Position numbers and translations under genes: made by a program. A stretch of 40,185 nt of DNA from positions 1 through 40,185 of the forward strand of contig JAAXGX010000066.1 in the NCBI GenBank assembly GCA_012271165.1, read 5' to 3'. Each line of letters starts with the position of its first letter. Positions within the stretch are counted from its first letter, which is position 1. Positions 16,149 through 23,593 of this stretch are shown piece by piece. This DNA is from Vicinamibacteraceae bacterium. GTDB lineage: Bacteria > Acidobacteriota > Vicinamibacteria > Vicinamibacterales > UBA8438. Under the pieces are notes generated by a model. The model saw nothing but the letters and a program-made list of their open reading frames with translations. It was not told where the DNA came from and ran no database searches.

Positions 16149-17201
16149 CTACGGCGCAGATTCCTGGCGGCCGGCGTCCTCGGCGCGGGCGCCGGCCAGA
16201 ATGCCGGTCAGGGCGTAGTTCCCCTCGTGGCATGCCGACTCGAAGATGCGGTTCTCGCGCGCGTCCTGCAGCGTGAGCGGAATCTCCAGCGTCCAGGGCC
16301 GCGTGAAGACCGTCTCGTCCTCGACGGTGACGCGGTACAGGACGAAGTCGGCTCCGACGCGCGTGAAGCGCTCGGTCAACCGCAGGTTGTCGCGCGCGCC
16401 CTCGTAGCTGGTCCGATCGGTGAAGTTCGTGGTGTCGACCACGAGGGTGTCGCCCTCCCAGCGGCCGCGCGCATCCCCCAGCCATTGCCGGATGCGGCCC
16501 GGCAGGTGCGGGCGGCCATCGAGCGGGATGGTGCGATACGCACCGCCGTGCGGGCCGTACTCGTAGTAGATGGTCACGGCGCCCGGGGTCTGCACGATGC
16601 GGTGGTGTCCGCCGCCGGCCTCCCACGTGCCGAAGCGGTGGGGCAGAATCACCCCCCGGCAGCGATCGTTCGGCCGATCCTCCGGGCCGTCGGTGCCTTC
16701 GCGGCGGAACCGGCCCCGGACGCCCGCGGCGGTCGAGATCTCGTCGGCCACCTGCTCGCGCACGCCCGGCCGCCAGGGAATCCTGGCCTCCGGCGGATCG
16801 ACGATCAGCGAGTTCCTGCGGGTGCGAATGACCTCCCGCCCCCGGCCGCTGAACACCGTGTTGTAGGTGCCGGTGTCGCCCGGCCGGGGGGTGGTCGGCA
16901 GCGCGCCGCCCGTCGAATGGTCCTGCTGGGCGTCGAGCCGCTCGCGCTCGCCGGCCACCTCGGCCTCGGTCAGCAGCTCCCGGCTGCCGTACTCCTCGGG
17001 GCGCTCCAGCGGCACCTCGATGTACCCGGTGCTCCAGATGCCCTGCAGGTCCGGATCGCCCCAGGGCGTCCGGGGCGCCGTGAAGTCGCTGGCCGCCGCC
17101 GCCGGCGATTGGGCCGCCGCCGGTACGGTCCCCGGCACGCCGGCGGCGAGCGCGGCGGCCAGCAGCCCGGCCGCCGCCGCGAGTCCCGCGAGATGACCCA
17201 T
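16149..17201 (-). CDS. Secreted DPDLQG/ACHEGNY-family protein, copy 3 (msrPQ operon)
   Basis: 350 residues. Signal peptide ends near GTVPAAAQS. Family blocks: PRTPWGDPDLQGIW, PLERPEEYGSRELLTEAE, YNTVFSGRG, NSLIVDPPEARIP, DRCRGVILPHRFG, VQTPGAVTIYYEYGPHGGAYR, RQWLGDARGRWEGDTLVVDT and ESACHEGNYALTGILAGAR (Cys 324). The middle differs from the other copies: EMxHDAR is replaced by EYGPHGGAYR. It lies 17 bases after an unknown secreted gene and 12 bases before msrP. The start ATG has only a weak ribosome site (GGAA). Confidence 0.82.
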   Translation of the reverse strand: MGHLAGLAAAAGLLAAALAAGVPGTVPAAAQSPAAAASDFTAPRTPWGDPDLQGIWSTGYIEVPLERPEEYGSRELLTEAEVAGERERLDAQQDHSTGGALPTTPRPGDTGTYNTVFSGRGREVIRTRRNSLIVDPPEARIPWRPGVREQVADEISTAAGVRGRFRREGTDGPEDRPNDRCRGVILPHRFGTWEAGGGHHRIVQTPGAVTIYYEYGPHGGAYRTIPLDGRPHLPGRIRQWLGDARGRWEGDTLVVDTTNFTDRTSYEGARDNLRLTERFTRVGADFVLYRVTVEDETVFTRPWTLEIPLTLQDARENRIFESACHEGNYALTGILAGARAEDAGRQESAP

Positions 17202-17218
17202 TCGCTTCCGCTCGGCGG

Positions 17219-18202
17219 CTACTCGAGCTCGGCCGGCTGGCGGTCCCAGGAGAGGTAGGTGCTCTCGGGCACGAAGTACATGTGCGCGGTGTACCGTCCC
17301 GGGGCGCCGTCCTCGCCGTTGTAGTGCAGCAGGTGCAGGTTGTTGATCGGCGGAATCGGCAGGCCGTTGAGCGGTATGGCCGGCCACGAGACGCCGTCCA
17401 TCAGGTCCTGCTGCCCGAAGACGTACTCGATGAAGATGAGCTTGCCCGCCGCCTCGCCGTAGATCACCCCGTCGTCCCCGGTGGCCGTGGGGTGGCGCGT
17501 CGATCCCCCGGACAGGTCCCGGTGATGGCGCCCCATGCGCGGGCAGAAGTCCTCCGGGAACTCCTCGCAGGCGTAGAGCGTGAACCGCGAGGGCAGGCTC
17601 GTGACCGGCGGCAGCGGCCCGAGCGGCAGCGTAGCGCCGGCCTCGCCTTCCAGCGGCAGGAAGTGCCACAGCAGCAGGTAGGCGTCCTCGACGCCGGTCT
17701 CGCCCGCGACGAAGTCGACCGTCAGGTGCTGGGGGGCCGGGAAGTCCTGCCCTCGCAGGCTCAGGTTGCGGAAGCTGTTGCCCGCGACCAGGTCCGCCTG
17801 CCGGACGAGGTACCCGGTCGAGACGATGGCGCCGTCCTCGACGCCGAACACCGCGCCCTGCGTGTGGGCGCCGCCCCGCATGCGCTTCTCCCAGATGGGC
17901 AGCGAGTCGGAGCCGTGGGTGTCGCCGCCGTCGTGCTGCCGGAACGTCCACTGGCCGCCCGCGGTGTGGAGGACGCCGCGTCCGGCCAGCTCGCCCGCGG
18001 CCGGGAAGCCGGCCGGCAGCGCGCTCGCCTGCGGCAGCGACGCCAGCAGCGCCGCGCGGTCGGGCGCGGCCTGCTCGGCGATCGCGACGCCGCCGAGCAC
18101 GGCGGACGCGGCGAGCGCCGCCGCGGCCGCCCCGACGCAGCGGCGGAATCGCGTGGCGTTGACCGGGGCGGTGGACCTGTGCCGATTCTGGAGTGTGCTC
18201 AC
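17219..18202 (-). CDS. Secreted protein of unknown function, first gene of the msrPQ operon
   Basis: 327 residues. A basic start and a signal peptide (CVGAAAAALAASAVLGGVAIA) precede a mature domain I do not recognise. Visible segments are GRGVLHTAGGQWTFRQHDGG, IWEKRMRGGAHTQGAVFGV, SFRNLSLRGQDFPAPQHLTV, LLLWHFLPLEG, LYACEEFPEDFCPRMGRHH and YTAHMYFVPESTYLSW. It is rich in Met, His, Trp and Phe. It has no haem motif. The GTG at 18202 is preceded by GGGAGG at a spacing of 7. Its position at the head of a methionine-repair operon suggests an envelope role tied to oxidation, by inference only. Confidence 0.72.
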   Translation of the reverse strand: MSTLQNRHRSTAPVNATRFRRCVGAAAAALAASAVLGGVAIAEQAAPDRAALLASLPQASALPAGFPAAGELAGRGVLHTAGGQWTFRQHDGGDTHGSDSLPIWEKRMRGGAHTQGAVFGVEDGAIVSTGYLVRQADLVAGNSFRNLSLRGQDFPAPQHLTVDFVAGETGVEDAYLLLWHFLPLEGEAGATLPLGPLPPVTSLPSRFTLYACEEFPEDFCPRMGRHHRDLSGGSTRHPTATGDDGVIYGEAAGKLIFIEYVFGQQDLMDGVSWPAIPLNGLPIPPINNLHLLHYNGEDGAPGRYTAHMYFVPESTYLSWDRQPAELE

Positions 18203-18275
18203 GATGTCGCCTCCCGGAAACGCGCCGGCCCGGTTTGCAATCCGTCCCGGCGCCGACGGAACAACGGTTGGCGTC

Positions 18276-18281
18276 ATTGTA
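18276..18281 (-). promoter_or_regulatory. Candidate -10 box for the msrPQ operon
   Basis: Read on the minus strand the sequence is TACAAT within TGATACAATG, 73 bases before the GTG at 18202. It matches the -10 consensus at 5 of 6 positions. No clear -35 box. It directly abuts repeat copy B (18288). Confidence 0.35.
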
Positions 18282-18287
18282 TCAGCC

Positions 18288-18325
18288 GGGGCTGCACCCC
18301 GAGCCCCCGGCGTACGCTTGCGGGG
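18288..18325. repeat. Two-copy intergenic hairpin element, copy B
   Basis: GGGGCTGCACCCC, then CCCCCGGCGTACGCTTGCGGGG: 35 of 38 bases match the copy at 13539. It lies between the divergent msrPQ operon and the plus-strand family genes. The right outer arm of copy A is missing, so only the two inner hairpins form. Confidence 0.65.
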
Positions 18326-18334
18326 ATTCGGCAG

Positions 18335-18340
18335 TAAGAT
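18335..18340 (+). promoter_or_regulatory. Candidate -10 box (TAAGAT) for the gene at 18384
   Basis: TAAGAT within GGCAGTAAGATGGGG, 43 bases before the ATG. Spacing and flanks resemble the boxes at 1475 and 21520. Confidence 0.3.
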
Positions 18341-18383
18341 GGGGCCGAGCGTCGGCGCAACGAGCGGTGATTGGAGAGCGAAC

Positions 18384-19430
18384 ATGAGAGGCATGCGTTT
18401 CGCGTTCTCGAGCGTCCCGGCGATCGCCCTCGCCTTCGTTTCGCTGGCGCCCCAACCCGGGGCCGCCCAGGAGCGCGCGGCCAGCGCGTGGACGGCGCCG
18501 CGCACGGCGGACGGCCAGCCGGACCTGCAGGGCGTCTGGCTGAACACGAGTGCGACGCCCTTCGAGCGGCCGCCGGCCCTTGCCGGGCGGGAGCTTCTCA
18601 CCGACGAGGAAGTGGCCGAGCTGTCGCGGCGGGCGGACCGCATCTTCAAGGAGAACGACGCCGACCTCGCCATCGGCGACACGTTGTTCCTGACCGCCCT
18701 GGCGGACGTCGACGCCTTTCGGAGGCGCGGGGCGAACCGCAGCTCCAACTTCATGGTCGAGCGGGAGTTCGACAACCGCACGTCCCAGATCGTGGACCCG
18801 CCCGACGGCCGGCTGCCGCTGCTGCTGCCGACGGCGGCGGAGCGGTGGGCGGCCCTGACCGCCAGGGATGTCGACCCGGCGGGACCGGAGGATCTCAACA
18901 CGCGCGCCCGCTGCCTGACGCCGGGGATGCCCCGCATCGGCCCCGGCCCGCGCGGCGACCCCCTGTACGGCTACTACCAGATCTTCCAGTCGCCGGGGCA
19001 CTTCGTCTTCATGATGGAGACCAACCACGACGCGCGCATCGTGCGCCTGGACGGATCGGCGCATGCCTCGCCGCGCATCCGCCAGTGGCACGGCGACTCG
19101 GTGGGGCGCTGGGAGGGAGACACGCTGGTCGTCGACACCGCGAACTTCTCGCCCAAGACGAACTACCTCGGAGCCGCCGAGAACCTGCGCCTCGTGGAAC
19201 GCTTCACCCGCGTGGCGCCGGATGCGATTCGCTACGAGGTCACCTTCGACGACCCGACGACCTGGGCGCGGCCGTGGACGGCCGTCGTCACCCTCAAGCG
19301 GCAGGACGCCGCCATCTACGAGTTCGCCTGCCACGAGGGCAACGCGGGCATCATGTTGGGCATCCTGGGCGCCGCACGCCAGTTCGGGGCGCGGAACGCG
19401 GCGACCTGGGAGAGCCCCGGCACACGTTGA
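18384..19430 (+). CDS. Secreted DPDLQG/ACHEGNY-family protein, copy 4
   Basis: 348 residues with signal peptide (VPAIALAFVSLAPQPGAAQ). Family blocks: APRTADGQPDLQGVWLN, TPFERPPALAGRELLTDEE, FDNRTSQIVDPPDGRLP, ARCLTPGMPRIG, YYQIFQSPGHFVFMMETNHD, IRQWHGDSVGRWEGDTLVVD, ERFTRV, DPTTWARPWT and YEFACHEGN (Cys 316). Here the usual EMxHDAR is ETNHDAR and ACHEGNY ends in Ala. NFMVEREFDNRTS closely resembles copy 6 (VWMVDRDFDNRTS), so these two are probably sisters. GGAGAG precedes the ATG. Copy 5 starts 26 bases downstream in the same direction. Function unknown. Confidence 0.85.
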   Translation: MRGMRFAFSSVPAIALAFVSLAPQPGAAQERAASAWTAPRTADGQPDLQGVWLNTSATPFERPPALAGRELLTDEEVAELSRRADRIFKENDADLAIGDTLFLTALADVDAFRRRGANRSSNFMVEREFDNRTSQIVDPPDGRLPLLLPTAAERWAALTARDVDPAGPEDLNTRARCLTPGMPRIGPGPRGDPLYGYYQIFQSPGHFVFMMETNHDARIVRLDGSAHASPRIRQWHGDSVGRWEGDTLVVDTANFSPKTNYLGAAENLRLVERFTRVAPDAIRYEVTFDDPTTWARPWTAVVTLKRQDAAIYEFACHEGNAGIMLGILGAARQFGARNAATWESPGTR

Positions 19431-19456
19431 ACGCAAGAGGAAAGCAGGAGGAAAGC

Positions 19457-20494
19457 ATGACCAGGTCTGGCTTCACCGTTGCGGCGATCCTGTTGGCGCT
19501 CGCCGTCGGCGCGGCTCCCGCCGGCGCCCAGACTCCGTTCGATCCCCCGCGGCTGCCCGACGGTCGGCCCGACCTGCAGGGCGTGTGGGACTTTCGCACG
19601 CTGACGCCGCTGGAGCGGCCCGCGGATCTCGCGGATCAGGCCATCTACAGGGAGGAAGAGGCCGCCGCGATCGAGGCGGAGGCCGCCGCGCAGAGCGCGG
19701 CTTCCCTGGCGCCGACCACGGAGCGGTCCGTGCTGCCGGTCGGGGGGGACGTCGGCGCGTACAACAGCTACTGGATGGACCAGGGCGCCCGGCTGGTCGA
19801 GGATCAGCGCACGTCGCTCATCGTCGATCCGTCCGACGGACGGGTGCCGCCGCTGCAGCCCGGGGCGGTGAACCAGGTCCTGTCGCTGTCCGAGGACGTG
19901 GGCGGCAGCCTGCCGGTCCGCGTCCGCTCGGCGGGGATCAGCGCCGACAGCCACGAGGCCCGCGGCCTCGCCGAGCGCTGCATCCTCGGGTTCAACACGG
20001 GGCCGCCGATCCTGCCCGGCTTCTACAACCAGAACATCCAGCTCTTTCAGACCGGCGACCACGTGGTCGTGCTCCACGAGATGATTCACGATGCCCGCAT
20101 CGTGCCGCTCGACGGGCGCGCTCACGTGCCCGAGCACATTCGCCAGTGGATGGGCGACTCGCGCGGCTACTGGGAAGGCGACACCCTGGTGGTCGAGACC
20201 ACGAACTTCACCGACAAGGTCGCCAGCTTCAACCCCACGGTGGCGACAGCGGCCGGCACAGGGGCCACGCTGCACCTGACGGAGCGCTTCAGCCTCGTGG
20301 CCGAGGACACCCTGCAGTACGAGTACACCGTGAACGACCCGACGACCTTCACGCGGCCGTTCAGCGCGGTCCTGCTGATGAAGCGGGGTGGGACGCTCTA
20401 CGAATACGCGTGTCACGAAGGAAACTACGGGCTGTACAACCAGCTTGCCGGCGCGCGCCAGGAGGAGCGGGAGCGCGCGGACGCCGGCGAGTGA
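19457..20494 (+). CDS. Secreted DPDLQG/ACHEGNY-family protein, copy 5
   Basis: 345 residues with signal peptide (VAAILLALAVGAAPAGAQ). Family blocks: RLPDGRPDLQGVWDFRTLTP, LERPADLADQAIYREEE, YNSYWMDQGARLVEDQRTS, IVDPSDGRVP, ERCILGFNTGPPILPGFYN, FQTGDHVVVLHEMIHDARIV, PLDGRAHVPEHIRQWMGDS, YWEGDTLVVETTNF, ERFSLV, DPTTFTRPF and YEYACHEGNY (Cys 319). It is one of the RCI.GFN.GPP subtype with copies 2 and 10. AGGAGGAAAG precedes the ATG, a strong ribosome site. Function unknown. Confidence 0.87.
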   Translation: MTRSGFTVAAILLALAVGAAPAGAQTPFDPPRLPDGRPDLQGVWDFRTLTPLERPADLADQAIYREEEAAAIEAEAAAQSAASLAPTTERSVLPVGGDVGAYNSYWMDQGARLVEDQRTSLIVDPSDGRVPPLQPGAVNQVLSLSEDVGGSLPVRVRSAGISADSHEARGLAERCILGFNTGPPILPGFYNQNIQLFQTGDHVVVLHEMIHDARIVPLDGRAHVPEHIRQWMGDSRGYWEGDTLVVETTNFTDKVASFNPTVATAAGTGATLHLTERFSLVAEDTLQYEYTVNDPTTFTRPFSAVLLMKRGGTLYEYACHEGNYGLYNQLAGARQEERERADAGE

Positions 20495-20501
20495 GGCGGG
20501 C

Positions 20502-20525
20502 GGGCGGCCGGCCTGCCGGCCGCCC
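20502..20525. terminator. Bidirectional hairpin between convergent family genes
   Basis: GGGCGGCCGGC and GCCGGCCGCCC form a perfect 11-base stem around CT. It lies 8 bases from each of the converging stop codons (20494 on plus, 20534 on minus). No T-run; TTCGGC follows on the plus strand. Confidence 0.6.
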
Positions 20526-20533
20526 TTCGGCTC

Positions 20534-21382
20534 CTACTGCTCGTTGACCTCCGCCGCGCGGGCGCCGGCCAGGATGCCCTCCATGCCGTAGTTGCCCTCG
20601 TGGCAGGCGTACTCGTACACGGCGTCCTCGGACTTCCTCAGGATCACCAGCGCGGTCCAGGGCGACTGCCAGGTCGTCGGGTCCGTCACCGTGATCTCGT
20701 AGTGCATCGCCTCCGGCCCGACGCGCGTCAGGCGCTCGACGAGATGCAGGTTGTCGGTGGCGCCGCGATAGCTGTGCCGGGGATCGAAGTTCGTCGTCTC
20801 GTTGTAGCCCGCCCCGAGCCCGCCGACGCGGGGCATCCCGAAGGTGATGCAGCGGGACTGCAGCGGCAGGTCCTCCGGCCCGTCGTAGGTGCGTTGGCGC
20901 CGTGCCGCGCGGGCGGCGGCCTGCCGCTCGGCGGCCGCCGGCGTCAAGGCCGGAAGCCGCCCGCTGCTCGGCCGCGTAATCAGCGAGGTGCGGTTGTCGA
21001 AGTCCCGGTCCACCATCCAGACGGAGCCGTAGTTGCCCGTCCCGACGCAGACCGACTCGTGCTCGGTCTCCGCGGCCAGCGCGGCGTTGAAGACGCCGTC
21101 GGCGAAGCCCGCGTCGTTGCCGCTGCCGAACAGCCGCTCTGCGGCGGCCGCCAGGGATGCCACTTCCTCGTCGGTGAACGCCGCCCTGTCCGCGAGCTGC
21201 GCGGGACGCTCCAGCGGCGTTGCGGCGTTGTTGGCCCAGACCCCCTGGAGGTCGGGGCGGCCGTCGGCCGTGCGCGGCACCGTCCACGATTCGTCGGCGG
21301 GCTGGCCGGCTGCGGCGATCGGCGCCAGCAGGAAGGACACGGCGGCGAGTGCGCACAGCGGAAGCGTTGACCGGCGATGCAT
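20534..21382 (-). CDS. Secreted DPDLQG/ACHEGNY-family protein, copy 6, core-deleted
   Basis: 282 residues, the shortest copy. Signal peptide ends near APIAAAGQP. Present blocks: VPRTADGRPDLQGVWANN, TPLERPAQLADRAAFTDEE, VWMVDRDFDNRTSLITRP, SRCITFGMPRVGGLGAGYN, ETTNFDPRHSYRGATDNLHL, ERLTRV, DPTTWQSPWT and YEYACHEGNY (Cys 260). The stretch that in other copies lies between YN and ETTNF is absent. It is about 60 residues carrying the Q..DHVVI..EM.HDAR.IPLDGR, RQW.GDS and GRWEGDTLVV motifs. The reading frame is intact across the junction (near 20800). AAGGAGGT precedes the ATG. It may be non-functional or a reduced variant. Confidence 0.82.
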   Translation of the reverse strand: MHRRSTLPLCALAAVSFLLAPIAAAGQPADESWTVPRTADGRPDLQGVWANNAATPLERPAQLADRAAFTDEEVASLAAAAERLFGSGNDAGFADGVFNAALAAETEHESVCVGTGNYGSVWMVDRDFDNRTSLITRPSSGRLPALTPAAAERQAAARAARRQRTYDGPEDLPLQSRCITFGMPRVGGLGAGYNETTNFDPRHSYRGATDNLHLVERLTRVGPEAMHYEITVTDPTTWQSPWTALVILRKSEDAVYEYACHEGNYGMEGILAGARAAEVNEQ

Positions 21383-21422
21383 GGACGACCTCCTTCGCTG
21401 ATGAGCCGGATGCTCTCGGCCC

Positions 21423-21428
21423 ATCATC
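21423..21428 (-). promoter_or_regulatory. Candidate -10 box for family copy 6
   Basis: On the minus strand GATGAT within GCGATGATGGG, about 41 bases before the ATG at 21382. The match is weaker than the other boxes but the flanks (GATGG) are alike. Confidence 0.2.
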
Positions 21429-21519
21429 GCACGCCGGCCCGCCGCCTGTCCCAGGCCGGCCGGCCGCCGGCCGGGCCCGCACCGAGGTCGGGTGGTGGAG
21501 CCCGCCAGCCCGTTGGGCA

Positions 21520-21525
21520 TAGAAT
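21520..21525 (+). promoter_or_regulatory. Candidate -10 box (TAGAAT) for the DUF1080 gene
   Basis: TAGAAT within TTGGGCATAGAATGGGG, 42 bases before the ATG at 21568. It has the best match to the flanks seen at 5764 and 1475. Confidence 0.35.
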
Positions 21526-21567
21526 GGGGCGGCAACGGCGCGGGAATAGAAACACAAGGAGAGACAG

Positions 21568-22164
21568 ATGAAGCGCGCAACCATCGTTCTGCTCGGGCTC
21601 GGACTGCTTTCGATCGGGGTCGCCGGTCTTCACGCCGAACGCGCGGCGGGCCAGGACGACGACGGCTGGATGACGCTGTTCGACGGCTCGACCCTCGAAG
21701 GCTGGAACGTGCTCGGCGACGCGAACTGGGAGCTGGCGGACGGCGCGGTGCGGGCCGACAGCGGCACCGGCTTCCTGGTCACCCCGAAGTCGTACGGCGA
21801 CTTCGTGCTGACGCTGGAGTTCTGGGTGGACGAGCCGGCCAACAGCGGCATCTTCATCCGCTGCCAGGACGCGCAGTCGGTCCGCGACAACAACTCGTAC
21901 GAGGTGAACATATACGACACGCGGGCCGACCAGACGTACCGCACGGGCGGCATCGTGCACTTCGCCGCGCCGTCGGCCATCATCAACGCGGGCGGCCAGT
22001 GGAACACCTACGAGATCCGGGCCGAGGGCACGCGGCTGACGGTCACGCTCAACGGGACGCAGACCGTGGACATGGAGGACTCGATGTACTCGGACGGGCC
22101 CATCGCGCTGCAGTACGGCCTCGGCGTGGTGAAGTTCCGCAACGTGCGCATCCGCGAGCTGTAG
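21568..22164 (+). CDS. DUF1080 (3-keto-disaccharide hydrolase-type) secreted protein
   Basis: 198 residues. Signal peptide (VLLGLGLLSIGVAGLHAE), then the single jelly-roll domain PF06439: WMTLFDGSTLEGWNVLGD, WELADGAVRADSGTGFLVTP, FVLTLEFWVDEPANSGIFIR, SYEVNIYD, WNTYEIRAEGTRLTVTLNG and PIALQYGLGVVKFRNVRI. Members of this family include enzymes that cleave 3-keto-glycosides, and many bind or cut carbohydrate; the exact substrate is not visible. CAAGGAGAG precedes the ATG. It converges with the hydrolase gene, whose stop is 6 bases away. Confidence 0.9.
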   Translation: MKRATIVLLGLGLLSIGVAGLHAERAAGQDDDGWMTLFDGSTLEGWNVLGDANWELADGAVRADSGTGFLVTPKSYGDFVLTLEFWVDEPANSGIFIRCQDAQSVRDNNSYEVNIYDTRADQTYRTGGIVHFAAPSAIINAGGQWNTYEIRAEGTRLTVTLNGTQTVDMEDSMYSDGPIALQYGLGVVKFRNVRIREL

Positions 22165-22170
22165 CGGCGG

Positions 22171-23370
22171 TCACGGGCCGGTCGGGCGCGCGCCCACGGT
22201 GAAGCGCCCGGCCGCGCTCCCGCGGAACGTTCCCTCCTCGAGCCACTCGAGCGAGGCCTCGTGCAGGAGCTTGTGCTGCGTCGTCTCCCAGACGGCGAAG
22301 TGGGTGGCGCACGCCATCTCGACCAGCACCTTGCGCTCCGTGCCGGTCAGATCCGCGTAGAGCTGCCGGTCGGCTTCGAGCAGGAAGTCCTGCTCGCCGA
22401 CCAGGATCAGCGTCGGCGCCCGCACCCGCGCGGCGTACTCGCGGTTCCAGCCCCACGCGCCGGCCGACGTGCGGACCCGCATCACGCCGTGCTTCGGCCC
22501 CCAGACCGATCCGAGCTGGTCGTAGGCCATCACGGTCCGCCAGATGACCTCCTGAATGCCGGGATCGACCTGGTCGTCGCAGGCGACGGTCGAGCGCCAG
22601 CGATCGTTCTCCAGCCTCTCCCGCGTCTGCAGGCGCATCGGCGCCTCGCCGGCCGGCTTCGCCGGCGGCGTCGAGGGCTGGTCCGGCCGGTAGCCCGGGG
22701 CGAACAGCACGAGCTTGTCGACGACGTCCGGGTGGCGCGCCGCGAACCCCGCGGTGCGCGGGCCGCCCGCCGACCAGCCGATCAGGCTCACCGCGTCGAC
22801 GCCCCGCAGCTCGCGGATGTAGTCCACGACGCGGCCGATCTCGTCCCAGTCCGACTGGCTCGTCGTCAGCCCGTGCGGGTAGCGCGGCTCGCAGTCGCGC
22901 GCCAGCGGGTTGGGGGTGACCAGCGCGCGGTTGCCGGCGTCCATGTTGCACGGGTCGTCCATCTGCGGCCGCGGCGACAGCCCGTAGCCGGTCTGGTCCA
23001 TCGCGAACGTGTCGTAGCCGGCGGCCGCGAGGTGCGCCATCCACGAGTAGTCCTTGTACGGCAGGTCGTAGTCCGGCACCGAGGGGATCGACCCGCCGTG
23101 GACGAACAGCACCACCTTGCCGTGCGGCCGTTCGCCGGCGGCGATCCGCGCGGCCAGATCCTGGCCGAGCTTCTCGCGCAGGAACAGGCCGACCCGCTCG
23201 CCCTCGTTCGCGGCCACCGTCGACGTGTGCGGCACGAAGCGATCGACGGTGACGAAGCCGTCGTCGGCAGCGCCGAGACCGCTCGCCGCGAACGCCGCCG
23301 CGGCGAGCATCGCCGCCGCCGTCGCGCCCGCGCGCCGTCCCGATCCGGAGTCTCCCGGCATCCCCAGCAT
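22171..23370 (-). CDS. Secreted alpha/beta hydrolase
   Basis: 399 residues with a signal peptide (GATAAAMLAAAAFAASGLGA). The alpha/beta-hydrolase core shows KVVLFVHGGSIPS (oxyanion hole region), YDTFAMDQTGYGLSPRP, SLIGWSAGGPRTAGFAARHP with nucleophile Ser 200, LILVGEQDFLLEAD with Asp 328, and EMACATHFAVWE with His 357, a complete catalytic triad. The CNMDAGNRALVTPNPLA insertion between strand and lid marks a cap region. By family it hydrolyses an ester, lactone or C-C bond; the substrate is unknown. AAGGAG precedes the ATG. Divergent from the dehalogenase gene at 23594. Confidence 0.88.
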   Translation of the reverse strand: MLGMPGDSGSGRRAGATAAAMLAAAAFAASGLGAADDGFVTVDRFVPHTSTVAANEGERVGLFLREKLGQDLAARIAAGERPHGKVVLFVHGGSIPSVPDYDLPYKDYSWMAHLAAAGYDTFAMDQTGYGLSPRPQMDDPCNMDAGNRALVTPNPLARDCEPRYPHGLTTSQSDWDEIGRVVDYIRELRGVDAVSLIGWSAGGPRTAGFAARHPDVVDKLVLFAPGYRPDQPSTPPAKPAGEAPMRLQTRERLENDRWRSTVACDDQVDPGIQEVIWRTVMAYDQLGSVWGPKHGVMRVRTSAGAWGWNREYAARVRAPTLILVGEQDFLLEADRQLYADLTGTERKVLVEMACATHFAVWETTQHKLLHEASLEWLEEGTFRGSAAGRFTVGARPTGP

Positions 23371-23528
23371 GGTCTGCTCCTTCCTGGCCGCGGCCCGGCC
23401 CGCCCGGCGCCGCCTCGTGGCCCCGCCCGGCGCCCGACCGGCACCGTTTGCGACCCGCCGACCCATGATGCCCGAAAACGCGCGCCGGCCGCAGCGTTTC
23501 TCGCGCGGGGCGCCGCGGGGATTGGTGG

Positions 23529-23534
23529 GATAAT
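23529..23534 (+). promoter_or_regulatory. Candidate extended -10 (TGG-GATAAT)
   Basis: GATAAT preceded by TGG gives an extended -10 pattern, 59 bases before the ATG at 23594. No -35 box is evident. Confidence 0.35.
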
Positions 23535-23593
23535 GTGCCGGACCTGGCGGCCGCGCGGGTGGCGCGCGCCGGCGGCATTCCGGAGGGAGCAAC

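Noticed and set aside
17219-18202. Haem protein or peroxidase in the msrPQ operon
   Set aside because: The first protein contains CEEFPEDFC and several His/Met, but no CXXCH or peroxidase motif, so no redox activity is assigned.
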